A model generated the notes under the pieces. It was not told the DNA's origin, did no database searches, and saw only the letters and a program-made list of their open reading frames with translations. Positions 61,483-64,000 of a stretch of DNA of 64,000 nt are shown here, one piece after another (positions within the stretch are counted from its first letter, which is position 1; each line of letters begins with the position of its first letter). Position numbers and translations under genes: made by a program. The stretch spans positions 36,650 through 100,649 of the forward strand of contig JAFKFI010000049.1 of the NCBI GenBank assembly GCA_017307285.1, written 5' to 3'. The stretch is from Alphaproteobacteria bacterium. Lineage in GTDB: Bacteria; Pseudomonadota; Alphaproteobacteria; Acetobacterales; Acetobacteraceae.

Positions 61483-62840
61483 ACAACGTCGGCGTCATCG
61501 ACACCTTCCTCAACACCTTCACCACCTACATCGATTCCGGCTTCGGCCTGATCAAGGGCGAAGTCGGCTATCTCTCGTCCACGCTGATCGTCATCGACAT
61601 CATCCTTGCAGGCCTGTTCTGGGCCTGGGGCGCCGACGAGGACATCCTCCAGCGCCTGGTGAAGAAGACCCTCTACATCGGCTTCTTCGCCTTCATCATC
61701 AACAACTTCAACAATCTATCGGCCATCGTCTTCAACAGCTTCGCCGGCCTCGGCCTGAAGGCGGGCGGCTCGTCTATCAGCACCGCCGACTTCCTGCGGC
61801 CGGGCAAGCTCGCCCAGGTCGGGCTCGACGCCGGACAGCCGCTGCTCGATGCGGCCAACCAGATGATGGGCTTCACCAGCTTCTTCGCGAACTTCGTGCA
61901 GATCGCGGTGCTGATGGTCTCGTGGGTCCTGGTGCTGATCGCCTTCTTCATTCTGGCGGTTCAGCTCTTCGTCACGCTGATCGAATTCAAGCTGACCACA
62001 CTGGCCGGCTTCATCCTCATTCCCTTCGCCCTCTTCAACAAGACCGCCTTCCTCGCAGAGAAGGTGCTCGGCAACATCGTCGCGTCCGGCATCAAGGTGA
62101 TGGTGCTGGCCGTCATCGTCGGCATCGGCACCGGGCTCTTCTCGCAGTTCACGCAGACCTACGCCGGCGGCCAGCCGACGGTCGAGCAAGCGCTGTCCGT
62201 CGTGCTGGCCGCCCTCGCCATGCTGGGCCTCGGCATCTTCGGCCCCGGCATCGCCACAGGCCTGGTCTCCGGCGCGCCCCAGCTCGGCGCGGGCGCCGCC
62301 GTCGGGACTGGCCTGGCCGTCGCGGGTACGGCGATGGCCGGCGCCGGCGCGCTCGGCCTGGCCGGCAGGGGGGCGATGGCTGCGGCTTCCGGCACTGCCG
62401 CCGCCGCGCGCGGTGGGGCGGCAATGGCCGGCGGCGCGTCCTCCGCCTACAGCCTTGCTTCAGCCGGCCGGTCCGGCGCGTCGGGCGTCGCGGCCGGACT
62501 CGGCGGGGTCGGGCGAGCGGCCGCTTCAGCCGCCGCGGCTCCTGTGCGGCGCGCCGCCGCTCAAGCCGGCAGTTCGATGCGGGAAAGCTTCGCCGCCGGC
62601 GCCCGGTCCAGTTTCGCCGCAACCGGCGGCTCGTCGACCGGAGGGACGGTCGGCGGCAATTCACCAAGCACGCCCACGGCGCCCACGGGCGGATCGGAGG
62701 GTTCCGGCCCACCCGCCTGGGCCCAGCGCATGAAGCGCAACCAGTCGATGGTCCACGGGGCGCAGACCGCCGCGCAGGTCCTCAGGTCCGGCGACAGCCA
62801 TGGCGGCGGCCATTCCGTCGATCTCTCAGGAGGAGAATAA
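61479..62840 (+). CDS. trbL: Conjugal transfer protein TrbL (VirB6 family)
   Basis: The 453-residue product has about six membrane helices in the first 260 residues (LSSTLIVIDIILAGLFWAWG, TLYIGFFAFIINNF, FVQIAVLMVSWVLVLIAFFILAVQLFVTLIEF, LTTLAGFILIPFALFNKTAFLAEKV). A glycine/alanine/serine-rich C-terminal region follows (280-453). This is the polytopic inner-membrane channel protein of Trb systems. It overlaps trbK by four bases. Confidence 0.94.
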   Translation: MNNVGVIDTFLNTFTTYIDSGFGLIKGEVGYLSSTLIVIDIILAGLFWAWGADEDILQRLVKKTLYIGFFAFIINNFNNLSAIVFNSFAGLGLKAGGSSISTADFLRPGKLAQVGLDAGQPLLDAANQMMGFTSFFANFVQIAVLMVSWVLVLIAFFILAVQLFVTLIEFKLTTLAGFILIPFALFNKTAFLAEKVLGNIVASGIKVMVLAVIVGIGTGLFSQFTQTYAGGQPTVEQALSVVLAALAMLGLGIFGPGIATGLVSGAPQLGAGAAVGTGLAVAGTAMAGAGALGLAGRGAMAAASGTAAAARGGAAMAGGASSAYSLASAGRSGASGVAAGLGGVGRAAASAAAAPVRRAAAQAGSSMRESFAAGARSSFAATGGSSTGGTVGGNSPSTPTAPTGGSEGSGPPAWAQRMKRNQSMVHGAQTAAQVLRSGDSHGGGHSVDLSGGE

Positions 62841-62843
62841 GAC

Positions 62844-63533
62844 ATGGCGCTGTTCCGCCGCCCCACGGTTCGCTACGGCCGGACGCCCGAGCCTGAGACC
62901 CCCTATCAGCGCGCCGCCCAGGTTTGGGACGACCGCATCGGTTCGGCCCGGGTGCAGGCGAAGAACTGGCGGCTGATGGCCTTCGGCTCGCTCGCGCTGT
63001 CAATGGGTCTCGCCGGCGGTCTCGTCTGGCAATCCACCCACGGCACCATCGTCCCCTGGGTGGTGCAGGTCGACAAGCTCGGCCAGGCGCAGGCCGTCGC
63101 GCCCGCCGCCGCCGACTACACGCCCAGCGACCCGCAAATCGCCTGGTATCTCGCCCACTTTGTCCAGATGGTCCGCGCGCTGCCGGCCGATCCGATCATC
63201 GTGCGGCAGAACTGGCTGCAGGCGTACGACTTCACCACCACCTCGGGCTCCCAAGCGCTCAACGACTACGCCCGCGCGAACGACCCGTTCGCCAAGCTTG
63301 GCAAGCAGCAGATCGCCATCGACGTCTCGAGCGTGATCCGCGCCTCGCCCTCGAGTTTCCGCGTCGAGTGGGTCGAGCATCGCTACCAGGACGGCGCACT
63401 CGCCGACAACACGCGCTGGACCGCGATTCTCACCATCGCCATCCAGACGCCAACCTCCGCCGACGTGCTCCGCAAGAACCCGCTCGGCATCTACGTCACC
63501 GCCATCAACTGGTCGAAGGAGCTAGGACAATGA
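62844..63533 (+). CDS. trbF: Conjugal transfer protein TrbF (VirB8 family)
   Basis: The 229-residue product has a cytoplasmic start (VRYGRTPEPETPYQRAAQVWDDRIGSARVQAKNWR), one membrane helix (LMAFGSLALSMGLAGGLVW) and a periplasmic VirB8 fold (TIVPWVVQVDKLG, IAWYLAHFVQMVRALPADPIIVRQNW, YVTAINWSKELGQ). It scaffolds the channel. Confidence 0.95.
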   Translation: MALFRRPTVRYGRTPEPETPYQRAAQVWDDRIGSARVQAKNWRLMAFGSLALSMGLAGGLVWQSTHGTIVPWVVQVDKLGQAQAVAPAAADYTPSDPQIAWYLAHFVQMVRALPADPIIVRQNWLQAYDFTTTSGSQALNDYARANDPFAKLGKQQIAIDVSSVIRASPSSFRVEWVEHRYQDGALADNTRWTAILTIAIQTPTSADVLRKNPLGIYVTAINWSKELGQ

Positions 63534-64000
63534 CCTCGCCGATTTCCATGGAAGCCGGCGGTCCGGCTTCGCGTTTCTCCGTCATTCAGCAAAGCCGGAA
63601 AGGAGCAAATGCGGCTTTCCGTAAAGTCGGCCTCGCGGCTTTGATGATGTCCGTGACCGCACTCGGCGGCTGCGCGCACAACTTCATTCCGCCCGACATC
63701 AATTACGACAGCGCAGCGCCAGCGAAGCTCACCGTCGAGCCGCCGGCCCCCATCAAGATCGTGGAGCTGCCGAAGCTGCTTCCGCTGCCCGGGCAACTGA
63801 AGCCGATCGACGGTGGCAAGCCGACACCCGAAGCCGCCGACCCGACCGTGCGCGTCAACCAGGCCAACGCAGCCGCGCGGATTCAGCCGGTGCGAAACGG
63901 CTTCATCAACGCGGTCCAGGTCTATCCGTTCTCCGGCGGGGCGCTCTACCAAGTCTATACGGCGCCCGGCGAGATTACCGACATCGCGCTGCAGGACGGC
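63530..64000 (+). CDS. trbG: Conjugal transfer protein TrbG (VirB9 family), cut by the right edge
   Basis: 157 residues are visible. The product has a lipoprotein-like or Sec signal (ALMMSVTALGGCAHNFIPP) and then PTVRVNQANAAARIQPVRNGFINAVQVYPFSGGALYQVYTAPGEITDIALQDG, the VirB9 N-terminal pattern. The first 30 residues before the signal (SMEAGGPASRFSVIQQSRKGANAAFRKVG) are unusual and coincide with a palindromic repeat. An internal start nearer the signal, such as TTG/ATG in VGLAALMM, is possible. It forms part of the outer-membrane core complex. Confidence 0.9.
   Translation, partial: MTSPISMEAGGPASRFSVIQQSRKGANAAFRKVGLAALMMSVTALGGCAHNFIPPDINYDSAAPAKLTVEPPAPIKIVELPKLLPLPGQLKPIDGGKPTPEAADPTVRVNQANAAARIQPVRNGFINAVQVYPFSGGALYQVYTAPGEITDIALQDG
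63561..63637. repeat. Palindromic repeat, copy 4, inside trbG
   Basis: GTCCGGCTTCGCGTTTCTCC, then GCAAAGCCGGAAAGGAGC and GCGGCTTTCCGTAAAGTCGGC. The last part is close to the hairpin core at 42788, and the first part to the in-gene copy at 36361 (GGCTTCCCGGCTTTCC). It forms the start of trbG. Confidence 0.5.

Overview
The window is high-GC DNA of alphaproteobacterial type. It falls into a chromosomal part (1 to about 13968) and the left part of a large integrative and conjugative element (ICE, about 13969 to beyond 64000). The species cannot be read from the sequence. The Trb-type transfer genes and the DUF2285/DUF6499 excision regulators are typical of ICEs in Rhizobiales, Sphingomonadales and Rhodospirillales, and the first ICE of this regulatory type was the Mesorhizobium symbiosis island.

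Chromosome. 1-5712 holds surface-polysaccharide genes: a methyltransferase/glycosyltransferase fusion running off the left edge, a RgpF-like protein, and a protein with two GT4 domains. 5765-11745 is a minus-strand operon: an NTF2-like protein, a full branched-chain amino-acid type ABC transporter (livK, livH, livM, livG, livF) and a luciferase-like monooxygenase. Small genes follow up to 13782: a TPR protein, a one-helix membrane protein and a DUF2945 protein.

Element boundary. 13969-14013 is the 3' half of a tRNA-Arg(CCG), from the anticodon loop to CCA, with no 5' half. It lies next to a tyrosine integrase. Its orientation predicts that the intact tRNA gene is at the other end of the element, right of this window.

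Cargo. 15596-25405 looks like a defence island: a frameshifted HEPN-like gene, a CoiA-like nuclease, a Hachiman pair (HamA nuclease and HamB helicase), a TrlF-type PHP/ABC-ATPase and an AAA/DUF4143 ATPase. 25586-31103 is a broad-spectrum mercury operon (merR, merC, merT, merP, merA, merB) ending in an extra flavoprotein.

ICE core. 31249-44098 carries ArdC, DUF2958, a long ParB-like protein, a methylase/strawberry-notch helicase fusion, a toprim protein and a SLOG/DUF2493 protein. Several of these genes are preceded by leaders that share RNA folds. 44699-47495 is the control region: DUF736, two XRE regulators with palindromic operators, a QseM-like DUF2285 protein, an FseA-like activator split in two frames at a CCA-TGA site (probable programmed +1 frameshift), and an excisionase-like RdfS candidate. 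47510-51660 holds repA (with iterons and a DnaA box inside it), parA, an RHH protein, DUF2840, the TraF peptidase, a second DUF736 and a lytic transglycosylase. A candidate oriT (51926-52006) precedes a relaxase gene that is broken by two frame changes. traG, a CopG-like gene and trbB-C-D-E-J-K-L-F-G complete the mating-pair formation operon to the right edge.

Most unusual: the split fseA and its switch region, the Hachiman/TrlF cluster beside the integrase, two families of repeated leader folds with apparent compensatory changes, and the broken relaxase in an otherwise intact transfer region.
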